A stretch of 64,000 nt of DNA from Domibacillus tundrae (GTDB taxonomy: Bacteria > Bacillota > Bacilli > Bacillales > Domibacillaceae), in contig NZ_LAJA01000001.1 in the NCBI RefSeq assembly GCF_000970675.1, positions 558,001-622,000 on the forward strand, written 5' to 3'. The notes beneath the pieces were generated by a model. It had not been told where the DNA came from. It made no database searches and saw nothing but the letters and a program-made list of their open reading frames with translations. Both the position numbers and the translations under genes were made by a program. Every line of letters begins with the position of its first letter. Position 1 is the first letter of the stretch. Below, piece after piece: positions 56,524 to 64,000 of this stretch.

Positions 56524-56838
56524 ATGGCAATCGTAAAAGCAACTGATGCAAACTTCTCAACTGAAACAGGAAGCGGACTCGTTCTCGCGGACTTCTGGGC
56601 ACCTTGGTGCGGACCGTGCAAAATGATTGCTCCAGTATTGGAAGAATTAGATTCTGAAATGAGCGACAAAGTGAAAATCGTAAAGCTTGACGTTGACGAA
56701 AATCAGCAGACAGCTGGCGAATACGGCGTAATGAGCATTCCGACGCTGATTTTGTTTAAAGATGGACAGCCGGTCGACAAAGTTATCGGCTTCCAGCCAA
56801 AAGAAGCGCTTGAAGAGCTAATCAACCGCAACGCGTAA
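56524..56838 (+). CDS. trxA: Thioredoxin
   Basis: 104 residues. Reduces disulfides in the cytosol. Active site WCGPCK with Cys29 and Cys32, buried Asp in LADFWAPW (about residue 23), and the cis-proline in SIPTLILFKDGQ. Own promoter with extended -10 (TG at 56478, TATACT 56481-56486). AGGAGGTATTTATAC precedes the ATG. Followed by a terminator, then the repeat region. Confidence 0.97.
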   Translation: MAIVKATDANFSTETGSGLVLADFWAPWCGPCKMIAPVLEELDSEMSDKVKIVKLDVDENQQTAGEYGVMSIPTLILFKDGQPVDKVIGFQPKEALEELINRNA

Positions 56839-56849
56839 TAAAACGAGAG

Positions 56850-56878
56850 GCGTCCCGATACACCGGGGCGTTTTTTTT
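56850..56878 (+). terminator. Terminator after trxA
   Basis: GCGTCCCG / CCGGGGCG stem (one mismatch) then eight T. Confidence 0.8.
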
Positions 56879-56909
56879 GTATAATGTCTAGCTTTAGGTG
56901 CCATCGGAG

Positions 56910-57031
56910 GCCTACATGATGTGGGTCGCAAAAGCGTTGCGACGATCCGGATGATCTAGTCGGGCGACTGCCACAGGACGTGGCAGCGTTGAAGCGCGTC
57001 GGCACGATGCCGCGTTCTTAGCTTTTGTTTC
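56910..57031 (+). repeat. Degraded structured repeat family F1 (one to two units)
   Basis: The first part, GGCCTACATGATGTGGGTC then GCAAAAGCGTTGCG, is the left half of an F1 unit. The last part, GCACGATGCCGCGTTCTTAG then CTTTTG, is the right half. About 55 bases with an extra hairpin (CTGCCACAGGACGTGGCAG) lie between. The outer arm is CAAAAGC / GCTTTTG, a third paired version besides AAATGC/GCATTT and CAAAGG/CCTTTG. Confidence 0.75.
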
Positions 57032-57034
57032 ATT

Positions 57035-57067
57035 AGCCGATGATAAGCAGGCGCCTTCCGCTTTTCT
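57035..57067 (-). repeat. Truncated family F2 copy
   Basis: On the - strand it reads AAGAAAAGCGGAAGGCGCC then TGCTTATCATCGGC, matching the first ~30 bases of the F2 copies at 4394 and 35265 with few changes; the rest is missing. It directly follows the F1 remnant and ends 20 bases before uvrC. Confidence 0.65.
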
Positions 57068-57087
57068 TACCAAAAGAGGTGCATCTT

Positions 57088-58863
57088 ATGAATGAACTGA
57101 TCCAGCATAAACTGGCTCTTTTACCGGATGAATCCGGTTGTTATTTAATGAAGGACCGGCAGGGGACCATTATTTATGTCGGCAAGGCAAAAGTGCTGAA
57201 AAATCGTGTCCGCTCGTATTTTACCGGCTCACATGATGCTAAGACGACACGGCTCGTCAGCGAGATTGTTGATTTTGAATACATTATTACGTCGTCTGAT
57301 CTCGAAGCGCTTATTTTAGAGCTGAATTTAATTAAAAAGTACGATCCGAAATATAATATCATGCTCAAAGACGACAAGAGCTATCCGTTTATTAAGCTGA
57401 CAGCGGAACGGCACCCTCGTTTAATCATTACGAGAAAAGTAAAAAAAGACAAAGCGAAATATTTCGGTCCTTATCCAAATGCGTACGCGGCGTCTGAAAC
57501 GAAAAAGCTGTTAGACCGGCTCTATCCTCTGCGTAAATGCTCTACGCTTCCGGACCGGGTTTGTTTGTATTACCATATGGGGCAGTGTCTTGCTCCTTGT
57601 GTGAAGAATGTTCCCAATGAAACATATAAAGAGATGGCAGCGGAAATAACCCGGTTTTTAAATGGCGGCCATCAGGACGTAAAAAAAGCGTTAGAAGCAA
57701 AAATGATGGAAGCGGCAGAAAAACTCGAATTTGAACGAGCAAAAGAATACCGGGACCAAATGTCCCACATCGATACATTGATGGAAAAGCAAAAAATCAA
57801 TATGGCTGATCTGACAGATCGTGATGTATTTGGCTATACAGTGGATAAAGGCTGGATGTGTGTCCAAGTGTTTTTCGTGCGACAGGGGCGTTTAATTGAG
57901 CGGGATGTATCCACGTTTCCGGTTTACAGCGAACCGGAAGAAGAATTCCTCACCTTTCTCGGTCGTTTTTATGAAGCGCCGGAGCATTTTAAGCCAAAAG
58001 AGATTTTGCTGCCGGATGCCGTCGACGCGGATCTTGCCGGTCAGCTTATTGGCGTGCCGATAACGAAGCCGCAGCGAGGCAAGAAAAAAGAACTCGTTGA
58101 GCTTGCGAAAAACAATGCAAAAGCTGCCCTGCGGGAAAAATTTGCGCTGATTGACCGGGACGAAGAACGTACCATCAAAGCAGCCGAACAGCTTGGAGAG
58201 GCAATGCGTATTCATATACCGCTTCGAATCGAGGCGTTTGATAACTCAAACATACAAGGAACAGCACCTGTATCAGCGATGATCGTATTTATCGATGGAA
58301 AACCAGAGAAAAAAGAATACCGGAAATATAAAATTAAAACAGTCACCGGACCGGATGATTACGGCTCGATGCGCGAAGTCATCCGCCGCCGTTATACCCG
58401 CGTTTTACGTGATCATTTGCCATTGCCTGATTTGATTATTATCGATGGGGGAAAAGGACAAATTGAAGCAGCGCGCGACATTTTATTGAATGAACTCGGA
58501 CTCGATATTCCGATTGCAGGTCTCGCCAAAGATGATCGCCACCGTACATCCCAGCTGCTTTACGGAAATCCGTTGCAAATCGTGCCGCTTATGCATAACA
58601 GCCAGGCTTTTTATTTGCTTCAGCGCATTCAAGATGAAGTACACCGGTTTGCGATTACATTCCACCGGCAACTTCGTGGGAAAGGAGCATTTCAGTCCAT
58701 TTTAGATGACATTGAAGGCGTTGGACCACAGCGAAAAAAACAGCTGCTGAAAACGTTTGGTTCGTTGAAAAAGCTAAAAGAAGCGTCAAAAGAAGAGATT
58801 ATTGCTGCGGGCATTCCGGAAAAAACAGCCGATGCTCTGCTCGCGGCCCTGGCAGAAAAATAA
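57088..58863 (+). CDS. uvrC: UvrABC system protein C
   Basis: 591 residues from ATG at 57088 after AAGAGGTG; a longer frame runs into the repeats. Makes both cuts in nucleotide excision repair. GIY-YIG nuclease (about 13-90; [19 protein letters not shown]), a cysteine cluster ([21 protein letters not shown], about 152-172), UVR helix (about 205-240), RNase H-like second nuclease (about 380-520; [10 protein letters not shown] and IIDGGKGQ), and C-terminal helix-hairpin-helix pair. In B. subtilis lysC follows; here yslB is next. Confidence 0.95.
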   Translation: MNELIQHKLALLPDESGCYLMKDRQGTIIYVGKAKVLKNRVRSYFTGSHDAKTTRLVSEIVDFEYIITSSDLEALILELNLIKKYDPKYNIMLKDDKSYPFIKLTAERHPRLIITRKVKKDKAKYFGPYPNAYAASETKKLLDRLYPLRKCSTLPDRVCLYYHMGQCLAPCVKNVPNETYKEMAAEITRFLNGGHQDVKKALEAKMMEAAEKLEFERAKEYRDQMSHIDTLMEKQKINMADLTDRDVFGYTVDKGWMCVQVFFVRQGRLIERDVSTFPVYSEPEEEFLTFLGRFYEAPEHFKPKEILLPDAVDADLAGQLIGVPITKPQRGKKKELVELAKNNAKAALREKFALIDRDEERTIKAAEQLGEAMRIHIPLRIEAFDNSNIQGTAPVSAMIVFIDGKPEKKEYRKYKIKTVTGPDDYGSMREVIRRRYTRVLRDHLPLPDLIIIDGGKGQIEAARDILLNELGLDIPIAGLAKDDRHRTSQLLYGNPLQIVPLMHNSQAFYLLQRIQDEVHRFAITFHRQLRGKGAFQSILDDIEGVGPQRKKQLLKTFGSLKKLKEASKEEIIAAGIPEKTADALLAALAEK

Positions 58864-58891
58864 AATAGACCGCCTTAAAAGGCGGTCTATT
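58864..58891. terminator. Bidirectional terminator between uvrC and yslB
   Basis: AGACCGCCTT-AA-AAGGCGGTCT, a perfect 10-bp stem. The stop codon of yslB lies in its right arm. Confidence 0.8.
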
Positions 58892-59321
58892 CCCATTTTA
58901 CAGTAATGTCAACATGTTTGCTTTTTTTATGTAATTGGCAAATGGCTTCCGCTTCTCTATCAAAATGCGCTGACATCTGTTCTGCGACAAATCCGCTTTC
59001 CAATGTGAAAGAAGGATTGGTCTGCACGTTAAAACGACGTTCAGTCATCCCGCCGGAAAGCCGGTAAAGTCGTTCGTTTTTCGTTTCTTTTATAAGGTAA
59101 ATCATGCCCCATCCGGCTTCTTGGAAAAAAGCGGACAATTCTTCTGTATCTGTACACGGAAATCGCCGTGCGAGCGCTTTTCCGCCCCAATATAAAACAT
59201 CACCTGCATCCGAACCCAAAAGATCGCCGATTAAAACGTCCCGGATCAATTCATAGCCAAAGACAGAAACAGACGCATTCTTCGCTTCAGACAGTCTCTG
59301 TTCTTCGTTTTCAATAGTCAA
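58887..59321 (-). CDS. yslB: DUF2507 family protein YslB
   Basis: 144 residues from TTG at 59321, eight bases after GCGAGG; the frame start at 59372 lies in the likely promoter. Family marks: FGYELIRDVLIGDLLG (about 21-36), VLYWGGKALARRFP, FFQEAGWGMIYL and LESGFVAEQM, ending VDITVKWE. The fold resembles V4R-type heterodimerisation proteins in B. subtilis YslB. Function unknown. It is divergent from sdhCAB, as in B. subtilis. Confidence 0.85.
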   Translation of the reverse strand: MTIENEEQRLSEAKNASVSVFGYELIRDVLIGDLLGSDAGDVLYWGGKALARRFPCTDTEELSAFFQEAGWGMIYLIKETKNERLYRLSGGMTERRFNVQTNPSFTLESGFVAEQMSAHFDREAEAICQLHKKSKHVDITVKWE

Positions 59322-59422
59322 AGTTAATTCCTCGCTTTCTCTCTCGTTATTATATACAATTGACCGCGTCAAAAAAAGTATATTCCGTATGAAAAGCCGG
59401 ACAAAAATGTGCCCACCTTTCC

Positions 59423-59451
59423 TTGACGCTTATACTTTATGGGAGTAAAAT
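59423..59451 (+). promoter_or_regulatory. Promoter of sdhCAB
   Basis: TTGACG (59423-59428), 17-base spacer, TAAAAT (59446-59451). Leaves a leader of about 80 bases before sdhC. Confidence 0.82.
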
Positions 59452-59538
59452 GTACTTGTCACATCGTAAGAGTAGTAGATGAAGCTGTGTGCGAATAATG
59501 AAAATATTTGTCGAATGCTTCAAGATTAAGGGGGGGAA

Positions 59539-60150
59539 ATGGTGGCTGACAATCGAGAGTTTTTTTACCGCAGGCTGCATTCATTGCTCGGTGTCATTCC
59601 GGTCGGGCTATTTATGACGCAGCACTTAGTCGTCAATCATTTTGCGACGAAAGGGGAAGAAGCGTTTAATCAGGCTGCAGGATTTATGGCAAGCTTGCCG
59701 TTTGTGCTTGTACTAGAAACGTTTATTATCTTCCTGCCGCTTTTGTTCCACGCTATTTATGGACTGTATATCGCGTTTACAGCAAAAAATAACGTTGGGC
59801 GCTTCGGCTACTTCCGTAACTGGATGTTTGTATTACAGCGCTGGTCAGGCGTAGTTACACTCATCTTCGTCGCATGGCACGTTTGGGAAACACGGGTTCA
59901 AGCTGCATTAGGTGCAGAAGTAAACTTTCAAATGATGGAGAACATTTTAGGGAATCCATTCATGCTTGTCTTTTACATAGTTGGCGTCCTCGCAGCGATC
60001 TTCCATTTTGCAAATGGTTTATGGTCGTTCTGTGTGAGCTGGGGAATCGCTGTATCACCGCGTTCGCAGCAAATCGTTACATACGCAACGCTATTTGTCT
60101 TTTTTGCTTTATCAATTATCGGATTACGCGCAATCTTTGCGTTCGTGTAA
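59539..60150 (+). CDS. sdhC: Succinate dehydrogenase cytochrome b558 subunit
   Basis: 203 residues (GTG at 59542 is an alternative start better spaced from GGGGGG). Membrane anchor of complex II with two b hemes and menaquinone site. Five helices: about 10-30, 55-75, 94-115, 138-160, 178-200. Heme-ligand histidines lie in FFYRRLHSLLGVIPVG, MTQHLVVNHF, LLFHAIYGLY and FVAWHVWE. First gene of sdhCAB. Confidence 0.95.
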   Translation: MVADNREFFYRRLHSLLGVIPVGLFMTQHLVVNHFATKGEEAFNQAAGFMASLPFVLVLETFIIFLPLLFHAIYGLYIAFTAKNNVGRFGYFRNWMFVLQRWSGVVTLIFVAWHVWETRVQAALGAEVNFQMMENILGNPFMLVFYIVGVLAAIFHFANGLWSFCVSWGIAVSPRSQQIVTYATLFVFFALSIIGLRAIFAFV

Positions 60151-60217
60151 AACCGGCAATGAATTGAGTTCTGTCAGATAGATAAAAGATAGAACTGAAA
60201 AGGGAGTGGATCTCGCA

Positions 60218-61981
60218 ATGAGTAAAGGTAAAGTTATCGTAGTCGGCGGCGGGCTAGCCGGTCTGATGGCTACGATTAAAGCAGCGGAATCAGGTACGCC
60301 TGTTGAGCTATTTTCGCTTGTTCCGGTAAAGCGTTCTCATTCCGTTTGTGCGCAGGGCGGCATTAACGGCGCTGTGAATACAAAAGGAGAAGGCGATTCT
60401 CCTTGGGAGCACTTTGATGATTCGGTTTATGGAGGCGATTTTTTAGCGAATCAGCCACCTGTTAAAGCGATGACAGAAGCGGCGCCAGGCATTATCCATT
60501 TGCTTGACCGTATGGGCGTTATGTTTAACCGGACGCCGGAAGGACTTCTTGATTTCCGCCGTTTCGGGGGCACGCAGCATCACCGGACAGCATTTGCTGG
60601 CGCGACGACAGGCCAGCAGCTTTTGTACGCACTTGATGAGCAGGTTCGCCGCTTTGAAGTAGCGGGTCTTGTGACGAAATATGAAGGATGGGAATTTCTT
60701 GGGGCCATTATTGACGATGAAGGCATTTGCCGTGGAATTGTTGGACAGAATCTTTCAACAATGAATATTCAGTCATTCCCTGGCGACGCTGTGATCATGG
60801 CGACAGGCGGTCCGGGCATTATTTTTGGGAAATCAACGAATTCCATTATTAACACAGGATCAGCGGCATCAATTGTCTATCAGCAAGGGGTTAATTACGC
60901 AAACGGTGAGTTTATTCAAATTCACCCGACAGCCATTCCGGGAGATGATAAACTCCGTCTTATGAGTGAATCGGCGCGTGGTGAAGGCGGTCGGGTTTGG
61001 ACGTACAAAGACGGAAAGCCTTGGTATTTCCTTGAGGAAAAATATCCAGCTTACGGAAATCTTGTGCCGCGTGACATCGCGACACGTGAAATTTTTGATG
61101 TCTGTGTCAACCAAAAACTCGGTATTAACGGTGAAAATATGGTGTACTTGGATCTTTCTCATAAAGATCCGCATGAACTCGATGTAAAACTGGGCGGAAT
61201 CATCGAAATCTATGAAAAATTCATGGGTGACGATCCGCGTAAAGTGCCAATGAAAATTTTCCCTGCGGTCCATTATTCAATGGGCGGCTTGTGGGTAGAT
61301 TACGAGCAGCAGACAAATATTCCAGGCCTTTTTGCAGCTGGTGAGTGTGATTACTCACAGCACGGTGCAAACCGTCTCGGTGCGAACTCGCTTCTTTCCG
61401 CTATATATGGCGGTATGGTGGCAGGGCCGAATGCAGTACGTTACATTAGTGGTCTTGAAAAAAGTGCTGATGCTGTTTCTTCTTCCATTTTTGATCACCA
61501 TGTGAAGCAAGAAGAAGCAAAATGGAATGGCATTATGTCATTGAATAAAGGGTCTGAAAATGCCTATGTTATCCACAAAGAACTAGGCGAATGGATGACG
61601 GCAAACGTAACTGTTGTTCGATACAACGATAAATTAAAGCAGACAGACGATAAAATTGTCGAACTTTTAGAACGCTATAAAAACATCGATATTAATGATA
61701 CGGCAAAATGGAGCAATCAAGGGGCAATGTTTACCCGTCAGTTGAAAAACATGCTTCATTTAGCACGCGTTATTACAATCGGCGCGTTAAACCGGAATGA
61801 AAGCCGCGGTGCACACTACAAGCCGGACTTCCCGGAACGGAATGACGAAGAATTTATGAAAACAACGATGGCCACGTTTACAGGTGAAAATACGGCGCCT
61901 TCTTTCCATTATGAAGAGATTGATGTCTCACTTATTCCACCGCGTAAACGGGACTACTCGAAGAAGAAGGAGGAGAAATAA
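60218..61981 (+). CDS. sdhA: Succinate dehydrogenase flavoprotein subunit
   Basis: 587 residues from ATG at 60218, after AAGGGAGTGG; GTG at 60206 is too near that site. Oxidises succinate to fumarate. FAD-binding VIVVGGGLAGLMATIKAAE (about 6-24), the histidine for covalent FAD in RSHSVCAQGGINGAVN, substrate-site TQHHRTAFAG and active-site SARGEGGRVW, then GANRLGANSLL for FAD. Its stop overlaps sdhB by one base (TAATG). Confidence 0.97.
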   Translation: MSKGKVIVVGGGLAGLMATIKAAESGTPVELFSLVPVKRSHSVCAQGGINGAVNTKGEGDSPWEHFDDSVYGGDFLANQPPVKAMTEAAPGIIHLLDRMGVMFNRTPEGLLDFRRFGGTQHHRTAFAGATTGQQLLYALDEQVRRFEVAGLVTKYEGWEFLGAIIDDEGICRGIVGQNLSTMNIQSFPGDAVIMATGGPGIIFGKSTNSIINTGSAASIVYQQGVNYANGEFIQIHPTAIPGDDKLRLMSESARGEGGRVWTYKDGKPWYFLEEKYPAYGNLVPRDIATREIFDVCVNQKLGINGENMVYLDLSHKDPHELDVKLGGIIEIYEKFMGDDPRKVPMKIFPAVHYSMGGLWVDYEQQTNIPGLFAAGECDYSQHGANRLGANSLLSAIYGGMVAGPNAVRYISGLEKSADAVSSSIFDHHVKQEEAKWNGIMSLNKGSENAYVIHKELGEWMTANVTVVRYNDKLKQTDDKIVELLERYKNIDINDTAKWSNQGAMFTRQLKNMLHLARVITIGALNRNESRGAHYKPDFPERNDEEFMKTTMATFTGENTAPSFHYEEIDVSLIPPRKRDYSKKKEEK

Positions 61982-62748
61982 TGAGCGAGCAAAAAACAAT
62001 CAGCTTCATTATTACCCGTCAGGATGCCGCTGATTCTGCTCCGTATGATGAAGAGTTTGAAGTAGAATACCGCCCGAATATGAACGTCATTTCCGCACTA
62101 ATGGAAATCCGTCGTAACCCGATGAATAAAAAAGGCGAAAAAACAACACCCATTAACTGGGACATGAACTGCCTTGAAGAAGTGTGCGGTGCGTGCTCTA
62201 TGAATATTAACGGCAAACCGCGTCAGTCTTGTACAGCACTTGTCGACAAGTTGGAACAGCCAATTCGCTTAGCGCCAATGAATACGTTCCCGGTTGTCCG
62301 TGATCTGCAAGTAGATCGCAGCCGTATGTTTGATTCATTGAAGCGTGTAAAAGCATGGGTGCCAATCGATGGTACGTATGACCTTGGCCCTGGACCGCGT
62401 ATGCCGGAACGGAAGCGTCAATGGGCGTATGAACTTTCAAAATGCATGACGTGCGGCGTCTGCTTAGAAGCATGCCCGAACGTAAACAGCAAATCAAACT
62501 TTATCGGCCCACAATCGTTGTCACAAGTTCGTTTATTTAATGCTCACCCGACAGGCGCAATGAACCGTGATGAGCGGTTAGAGACGATCATGGGAGACGG
62601 CGGTCTTGGCAACTGCGGCAATTCGCAAAACTGTGTACAGTCTTGCCCGAAAGGCATTCCATTAACGACGTCGATTGCGGCGCTAAACCGCGAAGCAACA
62701 ATGCAGTCTTTCCGCAGCTTCTTTGGAAGTGACCACGCGGTAGATTAA
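61981..62748 (+). CDS. sdhB: Succinate dehydrogenase iron-sulfur subunit
   Basis: 255 residues. Carries electrons from FAD to the hemes through three clusters. 2Fe-2S cysteines in NCLEEVCGACSMNINGKPRQSC (about 60-81, given here by positions Cys61, Cys66, Cys69, Cys81 roughly), 4Fe-4S in CMTCGVCLEACP (about 157-168) and 3Fe-4S in NCVQSCPKG (about 217-225). GGAGGAG lies at the end of sdhA. A strong terminator follows. Confidence 0.96.
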   Translation: MSEQKTISFIITRQDAADSAPYDEEFEVEYRPNMNVISALMEIRRNPMNKKGEKTTPINWDMNCLEEVCGACSMNINGKPRQSCTALVDKLEQPIRLAPMNTFPVVRDLQVDRSRMFDSLKRVKAWVPIDGTYDLGPGPRMPERKRQWAYELSKCMTCGVCLEACPNVNSKSNFIGPQSLSQVRLFNAHPTGAMNRDERLETIMGDGGLGNCGNSQNCVQSCPKGIPLTTSIAALNREATMQSFRSFFGSDHAVD

Positions 62749-62754
62749 TAACAG

Positions 62755-62783
62755 AACCTCCAGCATGTGCTGGAGGTTTTCTT
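62755..62783 (+). terminator. Terminator after sdhB
   Basis: AACCTCCAGCA / TGCTGGAGGTT stem with two-base loop and TTTTCTTT. Confidence 0.88.
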
Positions 62784-62792
62784 TACAGCATA

Positions 62793-62810
62793 AATGAATG
62801 ATCATTCATT
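62793..62810. promoter_or_regulatory. Perfect FadR palindrome upstream of the thioesterase gene
   Basis: AATGAATGATCATTCATT, identical over 18 bases to the operator at the fadR promoter. TTTACA at 62782-62787 could be the -35 box of a promoter covered by this site. Suggests control of the thioesterase by FadR. Confidence 0.8.
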
Positions 62811-62830
62811 AATTAATTAGGAGGATTTTC

Positions 62831-63268
62831 ATGAGAATACCTGCATACATTGATGATTGGACAAAATGGTTTGAATCATTTACGTATTATTGGCCAGTAA
62901 CCGTTCGATTTTCAGAAATTGATATGCTTGGTCATGTAAACAATACGGTTACTTTCAAATATTTTGAAGAAGCGCGTATTCAGTTTTTACAGGAGCAGGG
63001 TTTGAAAAAAGAATGGGGCCACGATTCCATAGTATTCGTTGTAGCAGATTTGCAATGTGACTATATAAAGCAGGTTTTTTATGGAGACAATCTTAAAATC
63101 TATGTGAAAACGGCTTCATTTGGCACGTCATCGTGTGACATTCACTATAAAGGAATAAATGAAAAAGAAGAAGTGGTTTTCACGGGACGCGGGACAATTG
63201 TACAAATAGACAAGGTATCCGGCCGGCCGGTTCCTTTTAATAATGAAACAAAACAGCTGCTCACATAA
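62831..63268 (+). CDS. ysmA: Acyl-CoA thioesterase, 4-hydroxybenzoyl-CoA thioesterase fold
   Basis: 145 residues, a single hotdog domain. The motif VRFSEIDMLGHVNNTVTFKYFEEAR is the 4HBT family active-site region (aspartate near residue 31, then HVNN). AGGAGGATTTTC precedes the ATG. Position between sdhB and gerE matches ysmA of B. subtilis. The FadR palindrome just upstream suggests that it acts on long-chain acyl-CoA during fatty acid breakdown, perhaps to recover CoA; substrate not shown. Confidence 0.85.
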   Translation: MRIPAYIDDWTKWFESFTYYWPVTVRFSEIDMLGHVNNTVTFKYFEEARIQFLQEQGLKKEWGHDSIVFVVADLQCDYIKQVFYGDNLKIYVKTASFGTSSCDIHYKGINEKEEVVFTGRGTIVQIDKVSGRPVPFNNETKQLLT

Positions 63269-63269
63269 A

Positions 63270-63297
63270 ACCAATTAAAGGCTGTGCGCATATGATA
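63270..63297 (+). promoter_or_regulatory. Candidate sigma-K promoter of gerE
   Basis: ACC (63270-63272), 16-base spacer, CATATGATA (63289-63297), which fits the sigma-K -10 pattern CATANNNTA. gerE is transcribed by sigma-K in the mother cell in B. subtilis. Confidence 0.6.
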
Positions 63298-63350
63298 GTG
63301 TAGCGGCGGCTAACCGAAACAGGCTGCTCTTTGAAAGGGTGACAATATGT

Positions 63351-63557
63351 GTGGCAGCTTTGATTTTGACTAGACGGGAAAAAGATGTGTTTAAGCGGCT
63401 TATTGATGGTAAATCGACTCATGATATTGCAGAAGAACTAGGGATTAGTGAAAAAACGGTACGGAATCACATTTCAAATGGCATTCAAAAGCTTGGCGTC
63501 AAAGGGCGGGCGCAAGCTATTGTCGAATTGCTTCGGATTGGAGAGCTTTCTCTATAG
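63351..63557 (+). CDS. gerE: Spore coat regulator GerE
   Basis: 68 residues from GTG at 63351, nine bases after AAAGGGTG; the GTG at 63339 is part of that site. LuxR-type DNA-binding protein with nothing but the four-helix domain: LTRREKDVFKRLIDGKSTHD, then the helix-turn-helix IAEELGISEKTVRNHISNGI and KLGVKGRAQAIVELLRIGEL. It controls late spore coat genes in the mother cell. Slightly shorter at the N-terminus than the 74-residue B. subtilis protein. Confidence 0.93.
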   Translation: MAALILTRREKDVFKRLIDGKSTHDIAEELGISEKTVRNHISNGIQKLGVKGRAQAIVELLRIGELSL

Positions 63558-63564
63558 CATCATG

Positions 63565-63594
63565 GCCGTGCCGATTCACTCGGCACGGTTTTTC
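63565..63594 (+). terminator. Terminator after gerE
   Basis: GCCGTGCCGA / TCGGCACGG stem then five T. Confidence 0.85.
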
Positions 63595-63674
63595 CCTTGC
63601 TTGCATTTTACGTAAAAAACAAGGAAAATAGATGAAGAATCGCATATTGTTTTCACATGAAAGGGTGCAAATGA

Positions 63675-64000
63675 ATGTCTCTCATACAAAGCAGCCCGGG
63701 AGAAGCTGTCGCTGATATTGAGCGGAACCTGCGTCATATCGACGGCATTATCAAGCAAAAAGGCCGCGAGATTTTAAATGATTATAAGATTACACCACCG
63801 CAATTTATCGCGCTGCATTCATTATATGAAAAAGGAGACACGACAATCGGGGAGCTGTCATCCAGAATGTTTCTGGCGTGCAGCACGACGACTGATCTCA
63901 TCGATCGGATGGAAAAGACTTCCCTTGTTGAGCGGGTCCGAGATACGAAAGACCGCCGCATCGTCCGCATTCACCTGCTTAAAGAAGGCGAAAAAATTAT
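63675..64000 (+). CDS. ysmB: MarR-family regulator YsmB, N-terminal part (cut by window edge)
   Basis: 108 codons are visible from ATG at 63675, eight bases after AAAGGGTG. N-terminal helices (VADIERNLRHIDGIIKQK), then the winged helix: ITPPQFIALHSLYEKGDTT, IGELSSRMFLACSTTTDLID, and the wing with the MarR signature VRDTKDRRIVRIHL. Place after gerE matches ysmB. The end of the gene and its dimerisation helix lie outside the window. Target genes unknown. Confidence 0.85.
   Translation, partial: MSLIQSSPGEAVADIERNLRHIDGIIKQKGREILNDYKITPPQFIALHSLYEKGDTTIGELSSRMFLACSTTTDLIDRMEKTSLVERVRDTKDRRIVRIHLLKEGEKI

Noticed and set aside
56880-57070. Insertion sequence remnant before uvrC
   Set aside because: No transposase fragment or target duplication is seen; the content is explained by F1 and F2 repeats.
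57040-57087. Extended N-terminus of UvrC (16 residues)
   Set aside because: It would be encoded by the truncated F2 repeat, and the ribosome binding site lies just before the ATG at 57088.
59479-59529. 16-codon ORF in the sdhC leader (starts ATGAAGCTGTGTGCG)
   Set aside because: No clear ribosome binding site before it and no special codon content; it ends just before the sdhC site but coupling is not supported.

Overview
The window is a conserved chromosomal core region of a low-to-mid GC, spore-forming member of the Bacillaceae. Evidence: Shine-Dalgarno sequences close to AGGAGG, many GTG/TTG starts, T-box and L20 leaders, and gene order that follows two blocks of the Bacillus subtilis chromosome (ytxK to thrS, then infC to ysmB). 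sspI and gerE point to a sporulating organism. It is not B. subtilis itself: several genes expected by synteny are missing. No phage, IS, CRISPR, rRNA or tRNA gene is seen.

Layout. 1-7.5 kb: ytxK end, an EcsC-family gene, an unknown small gene, argGH behind ARG boxes, a universal stress protein, ytkL, ytoI. 7.5-14.9 kb: ytpI, nrnA, dnaE, then an operon made of an internally deleted malic enzyme gene, a FadR-type GntR regulator and accDA. 15-26 kb: central carbon metabolism (pfkA-pyk, citZ-icd-mdh), ytvI/ytwI, phoPR. 26-35 kb: polA-mutM-coaE, gapB, speD, nrdR-dnaB-dnaI. 35-46 kb: translation block with T-box-controlled thrS and pheST, L20-leader-controlled infC-rpmI-rplT, ysdA, a dUTPase, ysdC, sspI, an rRNA methylase. 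46-57 kb: rnhC, zapA, polX, mutS2, yshE, and a FadR-controlled fatty acid degradation block (lcfA, fadR, etfBA), trxA. 57-64 kb: uvrC, yslB, sdhCAB, a thioesterase, gerE and the start of ysmB.

How the genes work together. The TCA enzymes (citZ, icd, mdh, sdhCAB), glycolysis (pfkA, pyk), gluconeogenesis (gapB with two CcpN sites) and fatty acid synthesis/degradation (accDA, lcfA/etfBA) form a carbon-flow block whose control sites can be read directly: cre-like sites, a CcpN pair, three FadR palindromes and a TGGTC-T-GACCA operator. Replication and repair genes (dnaE, polA, mutM, dnaB, dnaI, polX, mutS2, uvrC, rnhC) are interspersed.

Most unusual content. Two families of dispersed, structured intergenic repeats are present. 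Family F1 is built of hairpins with a CANGATG loop, in 64-bp tandem units before nrdR and in diverged copies at 7.3 and 56.9 kb, with compensatory changes between copies. Family F2 is a ~117-bp branched palindrome after argH, ytoI and dnaI, with a truncated copy before uvrC. Other items worth a second look are the in-frame internal deletion of malic enzyme, a 14-codon leader ORF coupled to pfkA, a speD leader that can hide its own ribosome binding site, an attenuator-like hairpin before polX, a 25-bp hairpin just before polA, an ATT start for infC and a FadR site before the thioesterase gene.
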